64,000 nucleotides of DNA from Synanceia verrucosa. Its lineage: Eukaryota > Chordata > Actinopteri > Perciformes > Synanceiidae. This document shows positions 54,201 to 63,233 of this stretch, in pieces. Position numbers and translations under genes: made by a program. The notes under the pieces are model-generated. The model made no database searches. It saw only the letters and a program-made list of their open reading frames with translations, and was not told the origin of the DNA. How positions within the stretch are numbered: the first letter of the stretch is position 1; every line of letters starts with the position of its first letter. Where the stretch lies: NCBI GenBank assembly GCA_029721515.1, contig CM056559.1, forward strand, positions 24,706,065 to 24,770,064. Reading direction: 5' to 3'.

Positions 54201-57200
54201 AGGCTAAAGATTGTTAAATCTAGATATAAGTTGTCTCTAAAAGGCTAAAGATTGTTAAATCTAGATATAAGTTGTCTCTAAAAGGCTAAAGATTGTTAAA
54301 TCTAGATATAAGTTGTCTCTAAAAGGCTAAAGATTGTTAAGTCTAGATATAAGTTGTCTCTAAAAGGCTAAAGATTGTTAAGTCTAGATATAAGTTGTCT
54401 CTAAAAGGCTAAAGATTGTTAAATCTAGATATAAGTTGTCTCTAAAAGGCTAAAGATTGTTAAGTCTAGATATAAGTTGTTTCTAAAAGGCTAAAGATTG
54501 TTAAATATAGATGTAAGTTGTTTCTAAAAGGCTAAAGATTGTTAAATATAGATGTAAGTTGTCTCTAAAAGGCTAAAGATTGTTAAATCTAGATATAAGT
54601 TGTTTCTAAAAGGCTAAAGATAGTTAAATATAGATGTAAGTTGTCTCTAAAAGGCTAAAGATTGTTAAATCTAGATATAAGTTGTCTCTAAAAGGCTAAA
54701 GATAGTTAAATATAGATGTAAGTTGTCTCTAAAAGGCTAAAGATTGTTAAATCTAGATATAAGTTGTCTCTATAAGGCTAAATAAGCAGAAATTGCTGGT
54801 TTTAATAATAATAATCAGCCATATTTGTCATATACACAAAATGTGTCCGTTTAACCACCCCTCAGGGAGCAGTGGTGCCATCTAAGAGAATAACAAGGTT
54901 CAGTATTTGGCTCAGAGAGCAGGAGGAGGATCGAACTCATGACCCTGGTGTTCAAGGACGACCACGCTACCTACTGAGCTTAAGATGATTAATCAAAATC
55001 TAGTTTGAGACTTTGGTTGAGAAATGTAATATATCTCATTTTAACAGTTATTTACCTCATTTTAAGATTTCCTGCCTATTTCAGACAAAAAAGATAAGAT
55101 TGTGCTGATTTAAGATTATAGTGTAAAGTTAAAATAAAAAGTTAACTCTTAAAACAAGATAAAATTTATACAATTGAGTTTAGTTCAATGTCCAGTTCTG
55201 TTTCACTTGTTCATCGATGTAATGAAAAAATCTTTAGTTATTACACCACGGCCTGCTCCACTGTTGTATTTGTTTGTATTTGTCTTCCTGTGCTGTTACT
55301 AAGGAGCAGAATCTGTATCCATGTGGGGAAAGATGCAGTGATGTAGATTCATTGCTTTTCATGCAATGTGCTGTGTTCCTCTTTAATCCTTTATACCCTC
55401 CAGTCAAGTATTTCTCCTCTCTCTCTGTGTGTGTGCACATTGTTTCTAAGCTTCTGAGGTTTTAACTAATTTGGCTTTGTTAAATATTTTTTCTTCTGAA
55501 GCCTCTGTTTTATGAGATCCAAAAAAGACCCTTTTACTGTGATGCCTCTGCTCCCCCAGTGTTTCTGTGGATCTGGATTATTTTCTGCTCATGTTGCATG
55601 TGAGCACATTGTTGCTGAGGATTGCATTCCAGGAAAATTTGTAGTGCTTTCCTGCATAATTATGACAATTCACTGTCCCAATCTGTGCCGACTGTATAAA
55701 AGTGACATTAGAGTGACACAGCTGAAGTGTCTTCAGATTTAAATAAATCTGTGATTTAATGACAAGCAGTGAAGCAGGAAAAGATGTGAGGGTTTTTTTT
55801 TTTTTTTAATGCCGTAGGCAGTGACCAAATGCTCTACATAATATGGATCATGCTTTATTCAAATCTACTACTGAGTTTATGATTGCATGCATATTTTCCT
55901 GCAGGAGTTTCTTGCAGCAGTGATGTAATTATATGTGACCTTTCACCCCTTCCCCCTGTCTTTCAGGATGATCCTTTCTGGACGGTGCACACTCTGTCTC
56001 CACGTGAGAAGGATCTGATTTCCAACCAGAGTGTGTGCAGCCTGCAGCAGCTTCTGAAACTGGCCTCCTACCATAACAGCTCAGTGGTTTTTCGGCTGAG
56101 GAGACCTCCTCTGGAGCACCCCAGCCACCACAGCTGGATCAATGATACCCTGCAGGCTGTGCAGCAGTCTGGGGTCCCTCAGAGCCTGGTAAGAGCCCAC
56201 AGCATGGTGCCTGGCTCTGTACTCTGAATATATTTCATGTAAATGTCACAGGTTAAAATGGGCACTGAGCAACCAGTTGTGTCCTTTTTTTCTATTCATG
56301 TGTATTAAGCTTCACTGCAGTGTTGTGTGTTATCCTGTGTGTAGGTGATGTGGACTCCAGATGATCACAGAGCTCAGGTGAGACAGATCGCACCCGGTCT
56401 GATCCAGACCTCAATGCAGAAACTGAGTCCTCAGAGTCTCCATCAGTACGGCATCAGCAGGCTGCTGCTCAGATACAACCAAGCCAGCGCACAGGAAATT
56501 GGGTAGGAACACACACACAGCTAGTGTTAGCGGGCTGGCACTTTAGCACATGGATTTATCTTTAAAGACGCTCCTGACTGCGTGTGATTGCTCTCAGAAA
56601 CTTCTCCCAGAACAACATCAACCTCACCCTGTACACCGTCAACGAGCCCTGGCTGTACTCGGTGCTCTGGTGCAGCGGAGTGTCTTCAGTCTCCTCAGAG
56701 GCCTCACATATCCTCAAAAAGGTGCCTTACCCCATCTGGCTCATGGTAAGGACTTACTGGAGAACTTTTCCTTCTTTGCACAGGACTTTGCTGCTTCTTT
56801 CACCTTGGTTTTTTTGTGTGAAAATAATTAGAGTGTGTCTGTGTGGCTGTGGTGTCTTTATTCAACGCATCAAAGCAAAGATCTGCTACCTAACAGATTT
56901 TTAACAACATAAACTGACCACTGTTTGAATCAGAAACAAGTTTATTGCCAAGTAAGTTTGCATAAACAAGGAATTTAACTTGGTGACATGATGCATGACA
57001 TACAGACATATAAACATAAACCTATATACATCTAAACATGTAAAGTGAGTGCAGAGATAAGAACCAAAGATGATAAACGACCTGTACAGAAGGTGCAAAT
57101 ATTCAGAAATGCAAAGTAGGCTGGTGGACCATTTGATGAGTCCAGCTGCAGGATGGAGAAACTCTTTTTATGGTGTCAGGAATCAGTGTAGGTGGTTATT

Positions 57201-60200
57201 AGACGACAATGTTTCTCCTCTGCGTGACTTAAGTAGATTCTGGTTTAAAAAAATAAAACCAAAACACTCATGGAGTCTGTTTATTTGCTGCACAGAGCAT
57301 GCTAGTCACTTATTATTTCACACTCATCTGAGAAAAAGAGGAGCACCATCACTGGAGTGCATGACTCCCACCGTTCTCTCAACATGCGCTGTTCCTCTCT
57401 GGTAAAGTTTCACCAGCCTCACCTGTCTGACAGCTTGGTCTCTTCTGCATGACAACATGTGGACGTGACCCGACCTCCTGCTGAGGTTCAGGGAGAGTTA
57501 AATCTGCCAGAGCATCTGCAGTCTGTTTGGGACAACTGTGAATCCAAGTCTCTAGATGGTGTTAAGATCAATCAAACCGAATATTAGATTTTAGGTGGAA
57601 TTTTTGTTTTGCACATTGACGTTTTGCTAATGAATAATTATATTCATTGCCTTTTGAATACATCTGAAAGAAATCTGTTAAAATGTGTGCATTTTACGGC
57701 ATGTTGCTTCACATAACAGATTATTTTAGTGACACAGCGCCACCCAGTGGTGGATTCTGCCATGAACTTGTTTAAACTGTGCTTGCAGAGACCAGATGAA
57801 TACTGCCTGCTGTGGGTGTCTGTGGACCTCATCTCCTTTGCCGTAGTCATAGGAATATTCATTTTCCAGAAGTAAGTAGAGCCACACAGTGACAGCGCTG
57901 AATGTTTCTACTGGTGTGTGAGGAGGAAAGTTAACACTGATAGTCTTTGTTTGGGGTGTTTCTCGTTTTGTGCACTTTCACACACTAAATGCCACTGTTT
58001 ATTGTTATTTACCAGCATCTCACATCTGTCATCCATTTATACTCACATCATTAAAATAACAGCTCACTCATATTTATGCTGTTCTCTTGTGTTGTGATCA
58101 CTTTTTTTTTTTTACCAATAATGAACACAAAATGACATGTTTGTGGTTTGGTGATTTTCATAAGCTGTTTGCACTTCCTGTGTACTCTAAAATGTGTAAA
58201 AGCCTTCACATTACTGCAGTGTTTCCTCTCTCTGTTGGACAGAGGTGCTTTTATTTGTTTCTGTGATGACTCCGGAGACAGACTGGATGGAGGGCATCTT
58301 CACCTTTTTCTTTTTTTTTTTATTTATTTTAAGATCTGATGTGGGTTTGATCTGCAGAGTCGAGCTCTTCAGAACCTTCTGCTGGCTTCTAAACTGACCT
58401 CTCTTGTCTCCCGCCTTCTTTTGTCCTTTTTTCTCTCCTTCCTCCTCTTCCTCGTCTCTCCTCTGCCTGATGTGCATGCTCTCCTCCTCCTCCTCTGCTG
58501 CATTCTGGCATCTTCTCTCAGCTATCACATGATCAGGTAACTGGGTCGCCTCTTCTGACCCAAAGTCTTCTCTCCTTTCACAGTCTGTCACTCTGTTATC
58601 CATCTTTCTTTTGTTCAGTGTGTTCTTTTTGACTTCTCTGTTTTTTTTCCATTCTGTCTCTATTTTTCCTGTTGCTCTCTGTTTTTTGTTTTTATAACAT
58701 GAAACTCCATCATATTCTTCTCTCCATCTTACTTCCACTGTATTTATTTTCTGTCTTACCTGAATCATTGCACTGCACTGCAGCCACTTTCCTCTAGAGG
58801 GAGACGCTCACATCTTTAGTCCCTTGGGCAAAATAAAAGGAAATCTTTCCTCCCACACAGCATAAAATATCCACAGCATTAAGTCAGCAATGAGATTTTA
58901 AATTTATTATCCATTTTATTAGGAGTCCAGAATGAAGTAGGGATGTGCTCTCATCAGGGGAAGTGCCTCAGGATTGGCTTTTATTGATGCTGATGAACTC
59001 AGCTCTGCTTTGTTTGCATGTCTGTTTCCTAAATGCATCAGTTGCATTAGTGTGTTGTGACTAATGCTCTTCAGCTGAGTTAACTGAAGGCTGTTTTCGC
59101 TCAAAGCAAAGATGCAGTTTTCCCATACAGGAAATAAATTCCTCTGCTTTGACACACAAAGCTGAGTCTGGAGAGTGATTAAATGAACATAGAACACAGA
59201 AATATGTTCCATAGATAGCTACACAATGAAGGGATACAATCAAGATACCTGTAATGTATTAATTTTGTATATCAAATACTCAAAGTGGAAAAATAACTAA
59301 AAATAACTTTAGGGTTTCCAGGTTGTCAAAAATAATTGGATCTCTACTAAAATCTATTTCTTAACAGATTATTTAGACATTAATCTTTAGGATAAACACC
59401 ATCTGGTCTTATATAATAACTGTTCACATAGCCGTTACTTCCAACATAACCCCTAAATGAAACCGCACTCCATATATTGCTTTGACCCTGTTTTAAGTCA
59501 AAAATAAAACAAATCTTCAGCTCAAACCGTAGCTAACTAATTTGTTTCACAGATATGTTTATCATAGACCAGAACTTGACCCTGAACTGTTCATTGTGAG
59601 CAGACACAGCAGCATTCAGTGACCTCTGACCTGTCATGTGACTCTGCAGGTATCGGATGAGCGGCATGCGCAGCTACAACCCTGAGCAGATCATGCTGAG
59701 CGCCGCAGTCAGGAGGTCCAGCAGAGACCTCAACGTCATGAAGGAGAAACTCATCTTCTCTGGTAAGACCAGAGGGACATTTTCTTAGTGTTTGTTGGTT
59801 GTTCTGAGCTCCTGAACTCAGAAACCGTTTCCTCTCTTTTGCACTTTATGCTACATTTCCTGATTTAAATAAAGTCTGTAAATCTGGTGAATGCGTCTTT
59901 TTGAGTTTCAGGAACTCAGCTAGCATGTCTCTGCTTCCCAGCATGCATCTGTCTGTGAACCTTCTCGCTCCTCCTCTTCCTCTCTTCCCCGTTGAAGGTC
60001 AACCTCAGTAGCGGCCGTGCTACCACCTCCTCCGCCAGCAGTGACTTCTTCCTTTATTCCATGCATCCATTGCATCCCTCGTTACCTGCCGCTCCTTTGC
60101 CCCTCTCCCTTTCATCCATCCATCCATCCCTTCATGCACCAAACCTCCCCCACTGCCCTCCCCCTGGAGACAGCGTCATGTGTAGGGGAGCTTATAGACA

Positions 60201-60495
60201 GCCTCTAGTGCTGGGGGTCAAAGGTGAGTCAAATCTGTGCCAGCTGTTTGAAGCTCCTCATCGTTTCCCCATTCATGTCATTCAGTTTGATCTTTCATTC
60301 TGGCATCTTTTTGACCAAAGCGGAGTGTTTTCTTGCTGTGAATGTGTCGGTAGAGCATGTCATCGTACGGCACACTGACTGTCTTTCTTTATCCTTTGGC
60401 GCCCTCCAGAGGTGGGGAATGGAGTCGGCGGTGGTGAGGAGCTGTATGTGGACAACGGCTATGACTACTACACCAATCAGGGCATCAGCCAGTGA
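36152..60495 (+). CDS. gdpd5: Glycerophosphodiester phosphodiesterase domain-containing protein 5 (GDE2)
   Basis: Six-transmembrane ecto-enzyme with an extracellular GDPD domain that cleaves GPI anchors and glycerophosphodiesters; it promotes neuronal differentiation in vertebrates. Coding exons are 36152-36268, 45810-45913, 47280-47373, 47545-47604, 47922-48020, 48840-48933, 49965-50110, 51170-51252, 52679-52829, 55967-56188, 56345-56502, 56598-56745, 57789-57871, 59650-59762 and 60410-60495: 1758 nt, 585 aa (human 605). The N-terminus MVKHQPLQVYERQPCLSC is diagnostic; GIYGCRWKRYQRSHDDTTK follows. Then come five hydrophobic segments (residues about 40-215), the catalytic region (IGHQGAPM, LAPENTLWSF, LEADVAIR, GVPFLMHDRTLRRTT, NAGRWFLK, DPFWT), the last membrane span (LISFAVVIGIFIFQK) and a tail beginning SYNPEQIMLSAAVRRSSRD. 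Odd points: Gln replaces Arg in the HRG motif, and the tail is short and has no Cys. The start at 36152 follows the acceptor at 36094 by 57 nt. Teleosts may carry gdpd5a and gdpd5b; not resolved. Confidence 0.95.
36471..36619. mobile_element. hAT-type MITE with perfect 8-bp target duplication
   Basis: A 149-bp element begins TAGAGGTGGG and ends in the inverted copy CCCACCCCTA (9 of 10 bases paired). It is flanked on both sides by the identical octamer ATGGTTTG (36463-36470 and 36620-36627). An 8-bp duplication with TAGRG-type ends fits hAT transposons. It is too short to encode a transposase, so it is a non-autonomous miniature element in gdpd5 intron 2. The interior is rich in ATATCAATAT-like palindromic sequence. 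Confidence 0.8.
36628..45809 (+). other. gdpd5: gdpd5 intron 2 (remainder, about 9.2 kb)
   Basis: No coding exon or RNA gene is recognised. It contains AT-rich sequence, T runs, a 29-bp tandem duplication at 41345-41401 and a short GT tract near 45119. The frames seen here are short and show no family resemblance. Confidence 0.45.
41345..41401. repeat. 29-bp tandem duplication (two copies)
   Basis: The unit taataaccctcctatggttg plus gactctga-type ending occurs twice head to tail (41345-41373 and 41374-41401) with no mismatch over 28 bases. The perfect identity suggests a recent slippage event. Confidence 0.9.
45914..47279 (+). other. gdpd5: gdpd5 intron 3
   Basis: About 1.4 kb of intron between the exon ending in the first membrane segment (SEFNW) and the exon starting FLYNRSGEW. 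No other feature is seen. Confidence 0.5.
48021..48839 (+). other. gdpd5: gdpd5 intron 6
   Basis: About 0.8 kb. Its 3' part (48690-48838) is a long pyrimidine-rich tract leading to the acceptor. A 151-codon minus-strand frame at 48211-48666 has no recognisable features and is regarded as chance. Confidence 0.5.
48934..49964 (+). other. gdpd5: gdpd5 intron 7 with (GT)21 microsatellite
   Basis: About 1.0 kb. It contains an uninterrupted GT dinucleotide tract at 49472-49513. No exon is recognised. Confidence 0.55.
50111..51169 (+). other. gdpd5: gdpd5 intron 8
   Basis: About 1.1 kb, splitting the catalytic motif between GHQGAPM and LAPENT. Only a short CA tract at about 50763-50780 is noticeable. 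Confidence 0.5.
51254..51284. repeat. CA microsatellite fused to the gdpd5 exon 9 donor
   Basis: Thirty-one bases of alternating T/A/C beginning inside the 5' splice site (attag|gtacacac). The donor's +3 to +6 bases are the first units of the repeat. The remainder of this intron (to 52678) has no gene. Confidence 0.9.
51679..51770 (+). repeat. 3' tail of a LINE/SINE-type teleost repeat
   Basis: The order 'gcactttgagatttcc', 'actgtaaaatgcactac', 'aaataaaata' and a run of ATT/GTT units matches the 3' end shared by many fish retroposons (…cactttgagat…gtaaagtgc…ataaa(ATT)n). The body is not recognisable, so this is probably a short 5'-truncated copy. Confidence 0.5.
53637..54784. repeat. Minisatellite: 28 copies of a 41-bp unit
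   Basis: The unit is built from ttgttaaatctagatataag followed by ttgtctctaaaaggctaaaga. The first and last copies start at 53637 and 54744, exactly 27 periods apart, so there is no net insertion or deletion across 1148 bp. Variants are limited to a few positions: aatct/agtct, tctagata/tatagatg, gtctct/gtttct and aaaagg/aaaaag. It sits in gdpd5 intron 10. It ends where a tRNA-like SINE begins. Confidence 0.97.
54788..54985 (-). repeat. tRNA-derived SINE copy
   Basis: On the minus strand, box A-like AGCTCAGTAGGTAGCGT lies at 54980-54964 and box B GTTCGATCC at 54936-54928, with normal tRNA spacing. Downstream come a segment resembling 'actgaacc…ccactgctccctgagg' typical of fish SINE bodies and a tail of ATT units (about 54802-54817). 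It does not fold as an intact tRNA and is a retroposed SINE, not a tRNA gene. Confidence 0.65.
54986..55966 (+). other. gdpd5: Remainder of gdpd5 intron 10
   Basis: About 1 kb without recognised exon or repeat apart from a T run near 55793. The short frames here do not resemble any family. Confidence 0.45.
56929..57110. repeat. Dispersed teleost repeat fragment
   Basis: The segment 'acaagtttattgccaagta' with 'aaggaatttaacttggtg' and later 'aaggtgcaaatattcagaaa' matches a repeat seen widely in fish genomes ('caagtttattgccaagtaggttt…caaggaatttgccttggtg'). Class and exact limits are not determined. It lies in gdpd5 intron 13. Confidence 0.45.
57736..57750 (-). promoter_or_regulatory. Candidate CTCF-type motif
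   Basis: The minus strand reads CCACTGGGTGGCGCT, a good fit to the CTCF core. It is 39 bp upstream of the gdpd5 exon beginning at 57789. Sequence match only. Confidence 0.35.
57872..59649 (+). other. gdpd5: gdpd5 intron 14
   Basis: About 1.8 kb. A long pyrimidine-rich tract (about 58360-58680) yields a 185-codon Lys/Glu-rich minus-strand frame that is a composition artefact. No exon is recognised. Confidence 0.5.
59998..60223 (+). other. gdpd5: Candidate alternative 3' exon of gdpd5
   Basis: A strong pyrimidine tract and acceptor (cccgttgaag) end at 59997, and a consensus donor (caaag|gtgagt) begins at 60224, bounding a 226-bp segment. Spliced after the exon ending at 59762, it would add GQPQ and a stop, cutting the tail just after LIFS. 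It also contains a short CATC repeat near 60113-60132. Use is unproven. Confidence 0.3.
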
Positions 60496-61620
60496 TTGGG
60501 ACTCAGCCTGAGTGAGTCGTCTGCAGCGAGACGGAGATGACGACGCTCTCTGTGTTTACATCATTCAGACTGTATCTGATGGAGAAAACCACCGCTCAGT
60601 TTGAAAAATGTGCATTCTGTAAATAGTTTTGCATTTTGCTTGTCAGACATGGTGTATATCACACGGGACTGCACGCACTTTTTTTATAACGGTATTCTCT
60701 CTCATGCAAATGTCTGACAGCCCCCCCATTACCAACACCTGCTTCTTTTTAAAGCTAATTTTAAATTTTATTTTAAGCTAATTTTCCAAAGCAGTTGATG
60801 GTTTGTAACCGCTGTTTATGATCTTCTTCTCTTAGCAGATGAATTCCTTTTATTGCAGCATGAGACAAACGCTAATGTCAGCACTCAGCTGTGCTGCTGT
60901 TCATAATAGTACTAACATTAATATTTATATTTAAAGAGAAAACAAAATGAGAAAAAAACATGAACAAGTTGTTTACAGGAGTCCTGCCTTCTCCTCCATG
61001 TGAAATATTCACATGGTGTATGTAAAATTTAGCCCCCACCAACCCCCGACCTTTTGACCAGTGCATGTGGCCGTTATCATCACCTGCTGTATGTGAGCTG
61101 TGCTCCCAGTGGTGACAATGGTTTGGTCTTTTTATGGTAAATGTGATTTTTTTTAAAAAAATTTTCTTGAAGATGTGAATGGTGTACTGTGTGTATTCTG
61201 GCTGGGTATATGTGTTTTGTACCCTGTGTGCAGTGCTACGTAGAGTGAGTTACTATACATAAAAGGTGAACCAGTGTGTGAGAAGCTCCAGCCAGCTGAG
61301 CTTGTACATCATTTACAATATGACAGTGATGAGTAATAATTTCCGTAGTGATAAACCGCTCACGTTGGAAGTCATTTCAACTCTCACACAGCTTCTGAAT
61401 TGCAGTAAAGTCTGTGGGATTTTAGTGTTGATGGTTGCTGGTGGTAAACTGCCTGCTGTAAATGAAGTGGGTGCTAAATGTGAAAATGAAGCTCTAATCT
61501 AACTGAAGGGATGCTACAGGTATCACAAACAGGCAGAACAGGGTCAGGACATGGATTGCCTTTTGTGTTTTGTTTTTTTTTTTGTCTTTATTTGGGTATT
61601 ACTGTGCCTCGGATGTAAAC

Positions 61621-61626
61621 ATTAAA
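61621..61626 (+). terminator. gdpd5: Probable polyadenylation signal of gdpd5
   Basis: An ATTAAA hexamer occurs about 1.1 kb after the stop codon, within a T-rich then A-rich context. It is the best plus-strand candidate before the convergent gene. Confidence 0.4.
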
Positions 61627-61911
61627 AAAAATCTTCTAATACAGGTTTTAGTTGTGATTTATTAACACGGACATGTGAGCTCCCCTCTTTTAATTATAGG
61701 TACTAAATATGGATTCACAGTTCTTGTCTGTGGTCTTTTTACTGTTTATAGTTATGTCCTGTCATTTTCATCACATTATGAATTGAAGGAAAATTGTCTA
61801 ATGTTATCAATTCCTCCTCAAATTCTCAGTAACAGCATCATTCAATAACTTTGTTTCCCTGAAACATGAGACTCAAAATAAGCAGACAGTGAAGCAACTG
61901 AGAAATAGAAT

Positions 61912-61917
61912 TTTAAT
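61912..61917 (-). terminator. hspa13: Possible polyadenylation signal of hspa13
   Basis: The minus strand reads ATTAAA about 1.3 kb past the hspa13 stop. It is a weak variant signal, chosen by position and orientation only. Confidence 0.25.
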
Positions 61918-63233
61918 TGGCTGAAATGCAGGTAAACAGTTTAATATGTCAAACTTAAGGAGGCTGACGGCAAGTAAATCGTGCCATATAAAAATAGATC
62001 CTAGTTTTCTTAACAGGCTCGATTCTTGATCTGTACAGTATCAAAAACAAACAGCGTTTAGTAAAGGCTCCATTATATGAAGATCTCAGTTCCAACATGA
62101 GAAACAAATAAATCCATGAATTTGGCAAAAATGATCATGGTTTTAAAGGAATCATGGTTCATACTGGATGTACAGTAACCGGCTTTCTGTCCACCAGAAT
62201 AGCAGCAGGTAAAATACATTTTCTTCACACTAAATCTGTCAAATGTTAGACGGCTCCATCAGACGTCCTAAATGTGACAGCAACACATTTCTCAGTATCA
62301 CATCCACAAGGCACCAGGAAGCAGTGATTTGGTCCTCCTGCAGGACCAGAGTGACCTTCAGCAGAAGCAGCACAAACACTAGTCTTTGCCATTGAGATAA
62401 AGCACACACACTATTGCACAAAAAAGTGAAGTCCTGAAACTGAGCGTGACTCCACGTTCGCTCTGAGACACTGTCAACATTTCATTCATTTAAACAGTGG
62501 AGATGCTAATGATTTACAATGCTACAGTATTGTATGAATGTTAAGGCTTTTTGCTAAAACATCATCTGTTAGCTGAGGACTCCTCACACCTTCATATGGT
62601 CAATATTCTGAAATTGGACATATCTCTGCATGTCCCAAAGACTTCCAGTGGACATAAATCCTCTTTGGACCCCATGTGAAGCATTAGAGGCACCTGAGCC
62701 TGCAGTGGTTTACCTCTACACTGAAACATAGCAGCATACTGACCAGGTACAAGCACTCTGTGTCAACCTTCAAAGGAAAGATACCTTAAAATAAAGACAC
62801 ATTAAAGGCTTGCAAAACACACACACACATAATGAATGGGAATAAATAAATAAATAGCTGAAGATGTACTGGCTGCTCTGTAAATCCTCATTTGAACACC
62901 ACCCCCATATCTACCATGAATAAGCGTCATCACTGAAGCTGACAGGATGAGTAGATATGAGTAGTAATATCTGTCTTACGACAAAAGCACAAACAGGACT
63001 TCTGTCACCAGTAACTCTCCATCAAAGAGGAATGTTGTTTCAAAACATAATTTTTCTGCCACCGCTTAAAAACAAAAAAGCGCAATGAGTTGTCAATCCT
63101 GAGTATCTCCCATGTCTTCATTCAGGTGTCTTTTGTTGGCAAGATTCTAAATTAGGCACCTAAGAAAAGCATGAAACAGTGAATCAAGTCTCTGAGGCGT
63201 CCCTTTCGTCCTAGTAAATAACCTTGATAAAGA

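Larger units (their letters stand above)
60496..63233. other. 3' UTRs of convergent gdpd5 and hspa13
   Basis: No coding exon is seen. The left part is the likely gdpd5 3' UTR and the right part the likely hspa13 3' UTR, based on gene orientation and absence of other genes. Confidence 0.5.

Noticed and set aside
54900..54985. Possible tRNA gene on the minus strand
   Set aside because: Box A and B are present but the acceptor and anticodon stems do not form; the attached body and ATT tail mark it as a SINE.
58211..58768. 185-codon minus-strand frame rich in Lys, Glu and Arg
   Set aside because: It is the complement of a CT-rich intronic tract in gdpd5; low-complexity composition and no domain.
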